Source of the DNA: Sphingopyxis sp. MSC1_008
GTDB taxonomy: Bacteria > Pseudomonadota > Alphaproteobacteria > Sphingomonadales > Sphingomonadaceae
DNA length: 64,000 nucleotides
NCBI RefSeq assembly: GCF_023197165.1
Contig: NZ_JALPRD010000008.1
Location: forward strand, 62,001-126,000
Direction: 5' to 3'
Shown here piece after piece: positions 1 through 8,721 of this stretch; the stretch's first letter is position 1, and the number at the start of each line of letters is the position of its first letter. A model generated the notes under the pieces. The model was not told the origin of the DNA and did not search any database. It saw only the letters and a list, made by a program, of their open reading frames with translations. The translations under genes and the position numbers were made by a program.

Positions 1-760
1 GCACGATCAGCCCCGGGAACCAGCGCGCGAGGCGGGACAGGCGCTTCGCCATCTTGCCGACCGTGGTGTGGACGCTCTTTCCATGCACCGCTTCCCACGC
101 CGCCCCGGCGACGCGCTCGACGGGGACGATTTCGAAACCGCTGTCGGACAGGCGGGTGCGCGCGGGCTCGTTGCTGTCGGCGCTGACCTGGTCGAGCAGC
201 GGCGTGTCGATGAAGCCCGGCATCAGCGAGCGGACCTTGATGTCATGTTTGGCGAATTCGATTTCGAGCGCTTCGGTCAGCCCGCGGACCGCGAATTTGG
301 TCGCCGAATAGATGGCAAGGCCCGCGACGCCATAGAATCCCGACGCCGAACCGGTGTTGAGGATCGTCGATTCCGGGGTCGCGCGGAGCAGCGGCAGCGC
401 CATATAGATGCCGTTGACGACACCGCCGAAATTGATCGCGATCAACCGGTCGGCTTCGGCCGGCGGCATATCGGCGAACTGTCCACCCGTGCCGATCCCG
501 GCGTTGTTGAAGAGGACATCGAGGCGGCCGCCGCTTTGCTGCGCGAAAGCGTCGAGCGCTGCCTGCCACTGGTCGCGATCGCGGACATCCATCACATGGC
601 GCGACGAGGCGCCTTCGGGAAGCAGCGCGGCGGTTTCATCGATCCCGGCGCTGTTGACGTCGGCGATGCCGACGAACCAGCCCTGCCCGGCGAAATGGCG
701 CGCGACCGCGCGGCCGATCCCCGATCCGCCGCCGGTGATGAAAATCGCCTTTCGTGCCAT
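1..760 (-). CDS. SDR family oxidoreductase, 3' part cut by window edge
   Basis: Short-chain dehydrogenase/reductase, a cytosolic NAD(P)-dependent enzyme of unknown substrate. Reading leftward from the ATG at 760, the Rossmann glycine motif TGGGSGIG is at residues 9-16, NNAG at 85-88 and the catalytic YSATK at 151-155, with Ser about 13 residues earlier. About 253 residues are visible with no stop before base 1, so the C-terminus lies outside the window. An acidic residue follows the second beta strand (IADVN), which favours NAD over NADP, although this is only a rule of thumb. The family call is secure; the substrate cannot be told. Confidence 0.9.
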   Translation of the reverse strand, partial: MARKAIFITGGGSGIGRAVARHFAGQGWFVGIADVNSAGIDETAALLPEGASSRHVMDVRDRDQWQAALDAFAQQSGGRLDVLFNNAGIGTGGQFADMPPAEADRLIAINFGGVVNGIYMALPLLRATPESTILNTGSASGFYGVAGLAIYSATKFAVRGLTEALEIEFAKHDIKVRSLMPGFIDTPLLDQVSADSNEPARTRLSDSGFEIVPVERVAGAAWEAVHGKSVHTTVGKMAKRLSRLARWFPGLIV

Positions 761-869
761 GGGCCCCTCCTTACATTGATGTCAGCGCGACAAGATGCGA
801 AGTTGACGTTTCCGTCAAGCGGCAATCGCGGCTTGGCAAGGCGAAGCGCGGCTCGCTAAGAGGGCGTCG

Positions 870-1388
870 ATGATGACCCGCGGCCTTCGCTTTTTCCTCC
901 TGTCGTTGCTGATGCTGTGCGCGGGCCTCACCGTCCCGGCGCGCGCCGAGGTGGTCGTGAGTTTCTACAGCCATGATTTCGGCGACCGTTTCCCGCACGC
1001 CTTTATCGTGATGAAGGGGACGCTCGACGCGACGGGCGAGGTGGTCGACGCCAATTATGGTTTCACGGCGGTTTCGGTCAGTCCGGCGATCCTTTTGGGT
1101 TCGGTGAAGGGCAAGGTGGAATCGTCCAAGCCCGATTATATTGCCAAGAGCGACCGCCAGTTCGACGTGACGGTCGACGATGCGACCTATGCGCGGGTGA
1201 TCGCGAAGGTCGCCGAATGGCGCGACCGCGAGCAGCCGAGTTACAGCCTGAACAAGCGCAACTGCGTCCATTTTGTAATGGAGTTGGCCGAAGTCGTCGG
1301 GCTCAAGGTCGACCGCAAGAGCAAATTGTTCAAGAAACCGAAGAGTTTCCTCCAAGAAGTGAAGCGGCTCAATCCGGACGTGGAATAG
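870..1388 (+). CDS. secreted protein with possible permuted NlpC/P60-like fold
   Basis: 172-residue protein with a clear N-terminal signal peptide (hydrophobic core FFLLSLLMLCAGLTV, cleavage near ARA-E), so periplasmic or exported. The mature part has a His in PHAFIVMKG near residue 43 and a Cys in KRNCVHF near residue 130. A His before a Cys in NCxHF is the order seen in circularly permuted papain-like (NlpC/P60, LRAT) domains, so a peptidase or amidase role is possible, but this is inference. The C-terminus is lysine-rich. The next gene begins only a few bases downstream, so the two are probably cotranscribed. Confidence 0.75.
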   Translation: MMTRGLRFFLLSLLMLCAGLTVPARAEVVVSFYSHDFGDRFPHAFIVMKGTLDATGEVVDANYGFTAVSVSPAILLGSVKGKVESSKPDYIAKSDRQFDVTVDDATYARVIAKVAEWRDREQPSYSLNKRNCVHFVMELAEVVGLKVDRKSKLFKKPKSFLQEVKRLNPDVE

Positions 1389-1397
1389 GGGGTGACG

Positions 1398-1757
1398 ATG
1401 TTGCTGACAGTGATGATGCTGGTTCTTGCAGCGCCGGAAGTGGTGGTGCCGCCGCCGGGCGGGCTGGAGCGAGCGGGAAAGCTTACGACCAATCCCGCTT
1501 TCTGGGTGACGATGAACGATTATCCGCCACAAGCGAAGAGGAAAGGCCGGGAGGGTACAGTGGGTTTTCTGGTGCATTACGGCACGGATGGTTTGCCAAC
1601 GGGATGCGATATCGTCACGTCAAGTGGGCATGCCGATCTCGACGCGACGACGTGCCAGTTGGTGCAGAAGCGTGCGCGCTTCAGGCCCGGTCGAAACGCA
1701 CAGGGCGAAAATATCGGCGGGACCTATAGCAACCGCGTCCATTGGCGGGTTCCATAG
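1398..1757 (+). CDS. small secreted TonB C-terminal-domain protein
   Basis: About 119 residues from the ATG at 1398; a GTG at 1392 would add two residues. A short hydrophobic leader (LLTVMMLVLAAPEV) is followed by a domain resembling the C-terminal region of TonB. It has the features DYPPQAKRKGREG, then a strand ending GCDIVTSSG, a conserved LDATTC and a final strand. TonB C-terminal domains normally bind TonB boxes of outer-membrane receptors. Here there is no proline-rich spanner of usual length, so it is a free-standing periplasmic version of unknown role. It lies directly after the gene ending at 1388. Confidence 0.75.
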   Translation: MLLTVMMLVLAAPEVVVPPPGGLERAGKLTTNPAFWVTMNDYPPQAKRKGREGTVGFLVHYGTDGLPTGCDIVTSSGHADLDATTCQLVQKRARFRPGRNAQGENIGGTYSNRVHWRVP

Positions 1758-1875
1758 GGAGCCGCGATTGACAAAGGCGGATCGGGCTGAGGGTCTGGAC
1801 GTCGCGTCGCTTTCACCCTATGTTCAGGGAACGGGGCGCAATAATCTGGGCTCCGGATGTAGTTAGGGGCGATTC

Positions 1876-2142
1876 TTGCGGCTGTTGCTGACCCTTTTGG
1901 CATTGTTGACCGGCCTGGCGACCGCCGACCGGGCCGTTGCCGCGCCTGCCGTTCCGGCGGCGATGGGGTCGCTGGTGATGTTCGCAGAAACCGCGGGCAA
2001 GGCCGAAACGAGCGACGTCGAACGTCGCCCGACGACCACCGCGCCGACCCGGCGCGTTTCCAGCGGGAGCGGCAAGCCGCGCAAGGCGGCCCCGCCGCAC
2101 CTTCCCGGCCTGCTCACCGGCAGCGACCGCGCGCTCGAATAG
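1876..2142 (+). CDS. small putative secreted protein, TTG start
   Basis: 88-residue open frame with a TTG start preceded by a GGGGC stretch at spacing suitable for ribosome binding. The first 22 residues form a typical signal peptide (RLLLTLLALLTGLAT, cleavage near AVAA). The rest is low-complexity, rich in Thr, Arg and Pro, with no recognised domain. It ends shortly before the tandem hairpins in front of secA. The signal sequence and position argue that it is real, but without homology support the assignment is moderate. Confidence 0.5.
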   Translation: MRLLLTLLALLTGLATADRAVAAPAVPAAMGSLVMFAETAGKAETSDVERRPTTTAPTRRVSSGSGKPRKAAPPHLPGLLTGSDRALE

Positions 2143-2154
2143 AGCAGCGTTTTA

Positions 2155-2195
2155 GCGCCTTTCTTGAGGCGCCGCCCCGCAAAGGGGCCTTTTTC
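2155..2195 (+). terminator. tandem hairpin terminator upstream of secA
   Basis: Two hairpins in tandem: GCGCCT/AGGCGC around a 6-base loop (2155-2172), then GCCCC-GCAAA-GGGGC (2174-2188) followed by CTTTTTC. The second has the stem plus T-run of an intrinsic terminator and would end transcription of the small secreted protein gene before secA. Confidence 0.75.
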
Positions 2196-2250
2196 GTATA
2201 TTCGCGCGGTCGAAGCGCCGCCAATTCATTCTAATCCCAAGGGAAATTTC

Positions 2251-4986
2251 ATGTTTTCTGGCCTAGCCAAGAGCCTGTTCGGCTCGTCCAACGACCGTTA
2301 TGTCGCCTCGATCCGCAAGATCGTCGAAAAGATCAACGCGTTCGAACCCGCGATGCAGGCGCTCGACGATGCCGGGTTGCAGGCGCAGACGCAGGCATTC
2401 CGCGACCGGCTCGCGGCCGGCGAGACGCTCGACGACATCCTGCCCGAAGCCTTCGCCACGGTGAGAGAAGCCGCGGTCCGCACGCTCGGCATGCGCCATT
2501 TCGACGTGCAGATGGTCGGCGGCGTCGTGCTCCACCGTGGCGAGATCGCCGAAATGGCGACGGGTGAAGGCAAGACGCTGATGGCGACCTTGCCCTGCTA
2601 TCTCAACGCGCTCGAAGGCAAGGGCGTTCATGTCGTTACCGTCAACGACTATCTCGCGACGCGCGACGCCGAATGGATGGGCACCGTCTATGGCTTCCTG
2701 GGCCTGACCACGGGGATCATCGTCCCGAACCTCAACGAGACGCAGCGCCGCGACGCCTATAACAGCGACATCACTTACGCGACGAACAATGAGCTGGGGT
2801 TCGATTACCTCCGCGACAATATGAAGTTCGACCGCCAGCAGATGGTCCACCGCACCTTCAACTTCGGCATCGTCGACGAGGTCGATTCGATCCTGATCGA
2901 CGAAGCGCGTACCCCGCTGATCATCTCGGGCCCGACCGACGACAAGTCGGAACTTTATATCCGGGTGAACGAGGTCGTGCTGGGCCTGACCGAGGATGAT
3001 TATGAAAAGGACGAAAAGTCCAAGTCGATCAACCTGACCGAGGACGGCACCGAGCATGTCGAGCGATTGCTCGAGGACGCCGGCCTGCTCCAGGGCAACA
3101 ACCTCTACGACATCGAGAACACGCAGGTCGTGCATCACGTCAATCAGGCGTTGAAGGCGATCCAGATGTTCCGCATCGACACCGACTATATCGTCAAGGA
3201 CGGCAAGGTCGTGATCATCGACGAGTTTACCGGCCGCATGATGGACGGGCGCCGCTGGTCCGACGGCCTGCACCAGGCGGTCGAGGCGAAGGAAGGCGTG
3301 CAGATCGAGCCCGAGAACCAGACCCTCGCGTCGATCACCTTCCAGAATTATTTCCGCATGTACCCCAAGCTTTCGGGCATGACGGGCACCGCGGCGACCG
3401 AAGCCGCCGAATTCTTCGACATTTACAAGATGAATGTCGTCAACATCCCGACCAACCGCCCGATCGCGCGCCTCGACGATGAGGATGAATTCTACAAGAA
3501 TATCACCGACAAGTTCGGCGCGATCGCCAAGACGATCCGCGAAGCGAACGAGCGCGGCCAGCCGGTGCTCGTCGGCACCGTGTCGATTGAAAAGTCCGAG
3601 CTGCTGTCGTCTTTCCTTGAAAAAGACGGCGTGCCGCACAGCGTGCTCAACGCGCGTTTCCACGAAAGCGAAGCGCATATCGTCGCGCAGGCGGGCCGCA
3701 CCGGTGCGGTCACGATCGCGACGAACATGGCGGGCCGCGGCACCGACATCAAACTCGGCGGCAACGAAGAATTCCGCATCGACGACGAGTTGAAGGACCT
3801 GCCCGAAGGCGCCGAGCGCGACGCAGCGATCGCCCGCATCCGCGAAGAGGTTGCCGCCGAGCGTGAGGCGGTGCTGGCCGCGGGCGGGCTGTTCGTGCTC
3901 GCGACCGAGCGTCACGAAAGCCGCCGCATCGACAACCAGCTGCGCGGCCGTTCGGGGCGCCAAGGCGATCCCGGCCTGTCGAAATTCTACCTCTGCCTCG
4001 ACGATGACCTGCTGCGCATCTTCGGTCCCGACACCTTGTTTTCCAAGATGATGAACAAGAATCTGGAGGATGGCGAGGCGATCGGGTCGAAATGGCTGTC
4101 GAAGGCGATCGAGACCGCGCAGAAGAAGGTCGAAGCGCGCAACTACGACATCCGCAAGCAGGTCGTCGAATATGACAACGTCATGAACGACCAGCGCAAG
4201 GTCATCTATGAACAGCGCGGCGAGATCATCGACAGCGAGACCGTCGACGAGGTGATGACCGCAATGCGCGCCGAAACGGTCAATTCGATCGTCGCCGACG
4301 CATGCCCGCCGGGCAGCTATCCCGAACAGTGGAACGTCGAGCAGATGAAGGAGCGGGTAGAGAATATCCTCGATCTTTCGCCGCCGATCGACGCGTGGAT
4401 GCAGGAAGACGCGGTCGACGCCGAAATGTTCGAACAGCGCATTCAGGCGGCGGCCGACGCCGTTGCCGCCGAAAAGGCTGCGCTCGTCGATCAGGAAACG
4501 TGGAAGGGGATCGAGAAATCGGTACTGCTCCAGACGCTCGACCATCACTGGAAAGAGCATCTTTCGACGCTCGACGCTCTGCGTCAGGTCGTCTTTCTGC
4601 GTGCCTATGCGCAAAAGCAGCCGATCAACGAATATAAGCAGGAAGCCTTCGCGCTGTTCGAACGCATGCTGCAGAATATCCGCGAGGATGTGACGCGCAC
4701 CGTCGCGCGGATCGACCTGCGCTTCGAAGAGCCCGAGCCGATGCCGCTGCCCGACCTGCCCGATTTCCTAACGACGCATATCGATCCGTTCACGGGCGAG
4801 GACAACAGCGCCGATCTCGACGACGGTCAGCTGGGCGTGATCGCCAACACGCTGCCGCCGATGCAGATCCGGCGTCCGGACATGCCCGAGGGCGACAATC
4901 CCTATGCGACGCTCGACATCAGCCGCAACGCGCCATGCCCCTGCGGTTCGGGCCGCAAGTACAAGCACTGTCACGGCGCGATTTGA
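2251..4986 (+). CDS. secA: preprotein translocase ATPase SecA
   Basis: Motor ATPase that pushes preproteins through SecYEG at the inner membrane. It has 911 residues, the usual proteobacterial size. Walker A is MATGEGKT (near residue 106), the DEAD-type box is [16 protein letters not shown], and helicase-type motif [16 protein letters not shown] is followed by [11 protein letters not shown]. The C-terminus carries the SEC-C zinc motif [15 protein letters not shown], which binds SecB and phospholipid. The ATG at 2251 is chosen because AAGGGA lies 8 bases upstream and the protein starts [16 protein letters not shown] as in homologues. An open frame extends upstream but crosses the terminator. 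Confidence 0.99.
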   Translation: MFSGLAKSLFGSSNDRYVASIRKIVEKINAFEPAMQALDDAGLQAQTQAFRDRLAAGETLDDILPEAFATVREAAVRTLGMRHFDVQMVGGVVLHRGEIAEMATGEGKTLMATLPCYLNALEGKGVHVVTVNDYLATRDAEWMGTVYGFLGLTTGIIVPNLNETQRRDAYNSDITYATNNELGFDYLRDNMKFDRQQMVHRTFNFGIVDEVDSILIDEARTPLIISGPTDDKSELYIRVNEVVLGLTEDDYEKDEKSKSINLTEDGTEHVERLLEDAGLLQGNNLYDIENTQVVHHVNQALKAIQMFRIDTDYIVKDGKVVIIDEFTGRMMDGRRWSDGLHQAVEAKEGVQIEPENQTLASITFQNYFRMYPKLSGMTGTAATEAAEFFDIYKMNVVNIPTNRPIARLDDEDEFYKNITDKFGAIAKTIREANERGQPVLVGTVSIEKSELLSSFLEKDGVPHSVLNARFHESEAHIVAQAGRTGAVTIATNMAGRGTDIKLGGNEEFRIDDELKDLPEGAERDAAIARIREEVAAEREAVLAAGGLFVLATERHESRRIDNQLRGRSGRQGDPGLSKFYLCLDDDLLRIFGPDTLFSKMMNKNLEDGEAIGSKWLSKAIETAQKKVEARNYDIRKQVVEYDNVMNDQRKVIYEQRGEIIDSETVDEVMTAMRAETVNSIVADACPPGSYPEQWNVEQMKERVENILDLSPPIDAWMQEDAVDAEMFEQRIQAAADAVAAEKAALVDQETWKGIEKSVLLQTLDHHWKEHLSTLDALRQVVFLRAYAQKQPINEYKQEAFALFERMLQNIREDVTRTVARIDLRFEEPEPMPLPDLPDFLTTHIDPFTGEDNSADLDDGQLGVIANTLPPMQIRRPDMPEGDNPYATLDISRNAPCPCGSGRKYKHCHGAI

Positions 4987-4998
4987 TCAACACCAAAA

Positions 4999-5128
4999 CC
5001 CCTCTCCTTCAGGGGAGGGGCAGCGAGACTTGGGAGCTTGCTCCCTAGTCGCAGCGGGGTGGGGGGTTATCGGCCTGGCACAAGGTCGCGAGCCTCCACC
5101 CCAACCCGTTCCCTGAAGGGGAGGGGCT
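4999..5128. repeat. 130-bp imperfect palindromic repeat, copy 1
   Basis: Imperfect palindrome whose ends (about 4999-5014 and 5111-5126) are inverted repeats of a CCCCTC...GGGGAGGGG type. It contains an inner hairpin GGGAGC-TT-GCTCCC (5032-5045) and a GGGGTGGGG/CCACCCC pair. A second copy lies at 6781-6911. It starts 13 bp after the secA stop and may serve as its terminator, although no long T-run follows. Confidence 0.85.
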
Positions 5129-5310
5129 TATTAGCGTCAACCCCTTGAAGTTGCGGTAACACCGCCGTTCACGCGCCCGCTTGCCAAGGCCCGCGGGCGC
5201 GATTAGCATCGCATCGATAAACCCGGTGGTCACGTAGCTGTCGGGCAACGCAGCAGCAGGAACAGGATGCCTTGCAGGCCGAAGATATCGGGCGCGCGGC
5301 GGATGATGGC
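5129..5310 (+). other. leader region of the Anbu cluster
   Basis: Together with the repeat, this makes the 324-bp gene-free gap after secA. It holds a perfect 8-bp inverted repeat GCGCCCGC/GCGGGCGC (5173-5180 and 5193-5200) with a 12-base loop and no T-run. A TTG at 5272 is in frame with the downstream gene and is a possible alternative start. No convincing promoter consensus was found by eye. Confidence 0.4.
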
Positions 5311-6750
5311 ATGTTGCGTGGAAAGGGCAGGCGCATTTCATTTTTCGACGAAATGACGAGCCAGGAGGGCGGAACCCGGTCGCCCTATCGTGAATATTGC
5401 GGGTGGTTCGAGGCCGAGGATGCGGCGCGCATTCAGCGCAAGGCGCAACAGGCCGAGGCGCTGTTCCGCACCACCGGGATCACCTTCAACGTCTATGGCG
5501 CCGCCGACGGCGACGAGCGGCTGATCCCCTTCGACGTCGTGCCGCGGATTATTTCGGCCCGCGAATGGCGGCGCCTGTCGCGCGGCATCGAACAGCGCGT
5601 GCGCGCGCTCAACGCCTTCCTCTACGACATCTATCACCGGCAGGAGATTTTACGCGCGGGCCGGGTGCCGACCGAATTGATCGCCGGCAACGAAGCCTTC
5701 CTGCCGATGATGATGGGGCTCGATCCGCCGGGCGGCATCTATACGCATATCAGCGGCACCGATATCGTGCGCACCGGCGCCGATGAATTCTATGTGCTCG
5801 AGGATAATGCACGCACGCCGTCGGGCGTGTCGTACATGCTCGAAAATCGCGAAACGATGCTCCAAATGTTTCCCGAGCTGTTCGCGAAGGTGCCGGTCCG
5901 CGAGGTCAGCGACTATCCGATCAACCTTCTGAAATCGCTCGCCGCGTGCGCGCCGCCCGCGTGCGGCGGGACGCCGACGGTCGCGGTGCTGACGCCGGGC
6001 ATCCATAACAGCGCTTATTATGAGCACAGCTTCCTCGCCGACCATATGGGCGCCGAACTGGTCGAGGGGCACGATCTGCGCGTGATCGATGGGCGCGTCG
6101 CGATGCGCACGACGCAGGGCTATAAGGCGATCGACGTCATCTATCGCCGCGTCGACGATGATTTCCTCGATCCGCTGAACTTCCGTCCCGACTCGATGCT
6201 CGGCGTGCCCGGCATCTGGGACGTGTATCGCGCCGGCGGCATCACCATCGCCAACGCGCCGGGCACCGGTATCGCCGACGACAAGGCGCTCTACAGCTAC
6301 ATGCCCGACATCATCGAATTCTACACGGGCGAAAAGGCGTTGCTGCCCAATGTGCCGACGTGGCGCTGTTCGGACCCCGAGCATTTGCGCGAAGTGCTAG
6401 ACCGCCTGCCCGAACTGGTGGTCAAAGAAGTGCATGGGTCGGGCGGCTACGGGATGCTCGTGGGTCCCGCGGCGAGCAAGAAGGAACTCGCGGCCTTCCG
6501 CGCCAAGCTGGAGGCGAACCCCGGCAATTATATCGCGCAGCCGACGCTGTCGCTGTCGACCGTGCCGATCTTCACCAAAAAGGGCCTCGCGCCGCGCCAC
6601 GTCGACCTGCGCCCCTTCGTGCTGATGTCGCCGCAGGGGATCACGATCACGCCGGGCGGGCTGACGCGCGTTGCGATGACCAAGGGGTCGCTGGTGGTAA
6701 ACAGCAGCCAGGGCGGCGGTACCAAAGACACCTGGGTGTTGGAGGATTGA
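5311..6750 (+). CDS. circularly permuted ATP-grasp protein of the Anbu cluster
   Basis: 479 residues, family of circularly permuted ATP-grasp proteins (former DUF404/DUF407), predicted carboxylate-amine ligase, cytosolic. Features include the N-terminal FFDEM...YREYCGWFE block, the LDPPGGIYTHISGTDIVR segment, EDNARTPSGVSYM, and KEVHGSGGYGMLVGP near the nucleotide site. ATG 5311 is used; a TTG at 5272 and an ATG at 5353 are also in frame. It heads a cluster with an alpha-E gene, a transglutaminase and an Anbu peptidase. This is the classical Anbu neighbourhood and suggests a peptide-tagging or peptide-ligation and cleavage pathway whose substrate is unknown. Confidence 0.92.
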   Translation: MLRGKGRRISFFDEMTSQEGGTRSPYREYCGWFEAEDAARIQRKAQQAEALFRTTGITFNVYGAADGDERLIPFDVVPRIISAREWRRLSRGIEQRVRALNAFLYDIYHRQEILRAGRVPTELIAGNEAFLPMMMGLDPPGGIYTHISGTDIVRTGADEFYVLEDNARTPSGVSYMLENRETMLQMFPELFAKVPVREVSDYPINLLKSLAACAPPACGGTPTVAVLTPGIHNSAYYEHSFLADHMGAELVEGHDLRVIDGRVAMRTTQGYKAIDVIYRRVDDDFLDPLNFRPDSMLGVPGIWDVYRAGGITIANAPGTGIADDKALYSYMPDIIEFYTGEKALLPNVPTWRCSDPEHLREVLDRLPELVVKEVHGSGGYGMLVGPAASKKELAAFRAKLEANPGNYIAQPTLSLSTVPIFTKKGLAPRHVDLRPFVLMSPQGITITPGGLTRVAMTKGSLVVNSSQGGGTKDTWVLED

Positions 6751-6780
6751 TGCGGGTCCGGTCGATCTTTTCACTTCTAA

Positions 6781-6911
6781 GCCCCTCTTCTTTAGGGGAG
6801 GGGCAGCGAGACTTGCGAACTTGTTCGCTAGTCGCAGCGGGGTGGGGGCCATCGGCCTTGCGCGAGGCCGCGAGCCCCCACCCCGACCCCTCCTCTGAAG
6901 GGGAGGGGCTT
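6781..6911. repeat. 130-bp imperfect palindromic repeat, copy 2
   Basis: Second copy of the element at 4999-5128, closely similar over its full length. The inner hairpin is GCGAAC-TT-GTTCGC (6815-6828), differing from copy 1 at two positions in each arm with both pairs restored. The right end supplies GGGGAGGGG (6900-6908) just before the ATG at 6914, so the element provides the ribosome-binding site of the alpha-E gene. Confidence 0.88.
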
Positions 6912-6913
6912 TA

Positions 6914-7855
6914 ATGCTAGGGAAAACCGCAGGCTCGCTCTTCTGGATGGCGCGCTACCTCGAGCGCAGCGAGAATAATGCGCGCCTGATCGACGCGGGG
7001 TTCCGCATTGCGCTGACGCGGTCGAGCACCGCGGCCGCCGAATGGAAGTCGGTGCTGGTGACCGCGGGTGTCAATCAGGCGTTCCAGGCCGCGCACGGCG
7101 ATTATAGCTCGGCGCGCGTGATCGACTTCCTGCTTCGCGATCCCGCCAACCCGTCGAGCATCCTTTCGGTGATCAGGCAGGCGCGCGACAATGCCCGCAC
7201 CGCGCGCACCGCGCTGACCCGCGAGACGTGGGAGGCGGTCAATACGAGCTGGATGACGCTCGTCGCGCTGCTGAAGCGGCCGGTGCGCGAGGACGATCTG
7301 CCCGACGTGCTGACGACGATCCGCCAGCAGAGTGCGCATGTGCGCGGGGCATTGAACGGTACGATGCTGCGCAACGACGGCTATCATTTCGCGCTGCTTG
7401 GTACGTTTCTGGAGCGCGCCGACAACACCGCGCGCATCCTCGACGTCAAATATTATCTGCTGCTGCCCTCGGTCGCGCACATTGGTACGTCGATCGACAA
7501 TGTGCAGTGGGAGACGATCCTGCGGTCGGTGTCGGCGCACCGCGCCTACCGTTGGCTTTACGGCGCCGAGATCAGCGCGCTCAAGATTGCCGAATTCCTG
7601 ATCCTTTATCGCCAGATGCCGCGCAGCCTCGCTTTCTGCTGCGAGCGGATGGAGGCTCATCTGGCGCAGCTCCAGCGGCATTATGAGGAGGAGACCGAGG
7701 CGTGGCGCCTGGCGCATGCCCTCAGCCACGAGAAACTCGCCGGGCCGATCCAGTCGATATTCGACGGCGGCCTGCATCAATATGTGACCAGTTTCTTGCG
7801 CGATACCGCCGGCCTCGCACGGCAGGTCGAGCGCGATTACCGGTTTGTGGAATGA
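6914..7855 (+). CDS. alpha-E domain protein (DUF403)
   Basis: 313-residue all-helical alpha-E protein, cytosolic, of unknown biochemical activity. Typical features are the opening GKTAGSLFWMARYLERSENN, the SVIRQARDNARTARTALTRE stretch and FLERADNTARILDVKYYLLLP. The family occurs almost always beside the circularly permuted ATP-grasp protein, a transglutaminase and often Anbu, as here. Translation starts at ATG 6914 behind a strong GGGGAGGGG that belongs to the preceding repeat. Its stop overlaps the start of the transglutaminase gene (ATGA at 7852), so the two are translationally coupled. Confidence 0.93.
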   Translation: MLGKTAGSLFWMARYLERSENNARLIDAGFRIALTRSSTAAAEWKSVLVTAGVNQAFQAAHGDYSSARVIDFLLRDPANPSSILSVIRQARDNARTARTALTRETWEAVNTSWMTLVALLKRPVREDDLPDVLTTIRQQSAHVRGALNGTMLRNDGYHFALLGTFLERADNTARILDVKYYLLLPSVAHIGTSIDNVQWETILRSVSAHRAYRWLYGAEISALKIAEFLILYRQMPRSLAFCCERMEAHLAQLQRHYEEETEAWRLAHALSHEKLAGPIQSIFDGGLHQYVTSFLRDTAGLARQVERDYRFVE

Positions 7856-8661
7856 CGATGCGGCTCAAAGTCGAACATATCACCCGTTACCAATATGACG
7901 CGCCGGTCAGCTATGCGCTGCAGCAGCTGAAACTCACGCCGAAGGACCGGCCGGGGCAGCAGCGCGTCCACGGCTGGACGATCGAGGTCGAGGGCGGCGC
8001 GCAGCAGCTGCATTACACCGACCATCACGGCAATGGCGTCGACCTGATTGCGGTGCAGGGCGGGTCGAACGAGATGGTCATCCGCTGTCATGGCGAGGTC
8101 GAGCTGGAAACCTGGGACGGCGTGATCGGGCCGCATCGCGGCGCGATGCCGCTCTGGACTTTTCTCCGGCCCACACCGTTGACCCGCGCCGGGCGGGGTA
8201 TCCGCTCGCTGACCGCGACGCTGGGCCGCGACTATGAAAATGATATCGAGCGCGCGCATGCGCTGTCGGCGCTGATCATCGACCGGCTGGCGTACCGGAT
8301 CGGCTTTACCGATGCCGAGACGACCGCCGAACAGGCACTCGGCAGCGAGGGCGGAGTGTGCCAGGACCATGCGCATATCTTCATCGCCGCGATGCGCCAC
8401 CTCGGCCATCCGGCGCGTTACGTGTCGGGCTATCTGATGATGAACGACCGCACGCATCAGGATGCGACGCACGCATGGGCCGAGGCGCATTTCGAGCATA
8501 TCGGATGGATCGGCTTCGACGTCAGCAACGGCCATTCGCCCGACCAGCGTTATATCCGCGTCGCAACGGGGCTCGATTATCGCGACGCTGCCCCGGTTCG
8601 CGGCATGCGCTATGGTGCGGCGCAGGAAAATCTGGTTGTTCAATTGCAGGTCCAGCAATAA
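7852..8661 (+). CDS. transglutaminase-like cysteine peptidase of the Anbu cluster
   Basis: 269 residues from ATG 7852, which overlaps the previous stop, or 267 from ATG 7858. It has the bacterial transglutaminase N-terminal beta domain (MRLKVEHITRYQYDAPVSYA), followed by the papain-like core. The catalytic Cys is in EGGVCQDHAHIFIAAMR, His in DATHAWAEAHF and Asp in GFDVSNGHSPDQRY. In this family the activity may be peptide hydrolysis or amide transfer. No signal peptide, so cytosolic. Third gene of the four-gene cluster. Confidence 0.93.
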   Translation: MTMRLKVEHITRYQYDAPVSYALQQLKLTPKDRPGQQRVHGWTIEVEGGAQQLHYTDHHGNGVDLIAVQGGSNEMVIRCHGEVELETWDGVIGPHRGAMPLWTFLRPTPLTRAGRGIRSLTATLGRDYENDIERAHALSALIIDRLAYRIGFTDAETTAEQALGSEGGVCQDHAHIFIAAMRHLGHPARYVSGYLMMNDRTHQDATHAWAEAHFEHIGWIGFDVSNGHSPDQRYIRVATGLDYRDAAPVRGMRYGAAQENLVVQLQVQQ

Positions 8662-8721
8662 GCGGGCCATGCACCAGATTAGGGGCGATCAGGACTTTCC
8701 GGGCGGGGAAAACGGGATTCG

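Noticed and set aside
2263..4614. 783-codon open frame antisense to secA
   Set aside because: Mirrors secA codon usage in a GC-rich genome; no ribosome site, no known motif, while secA on the other strand is unmistakable.
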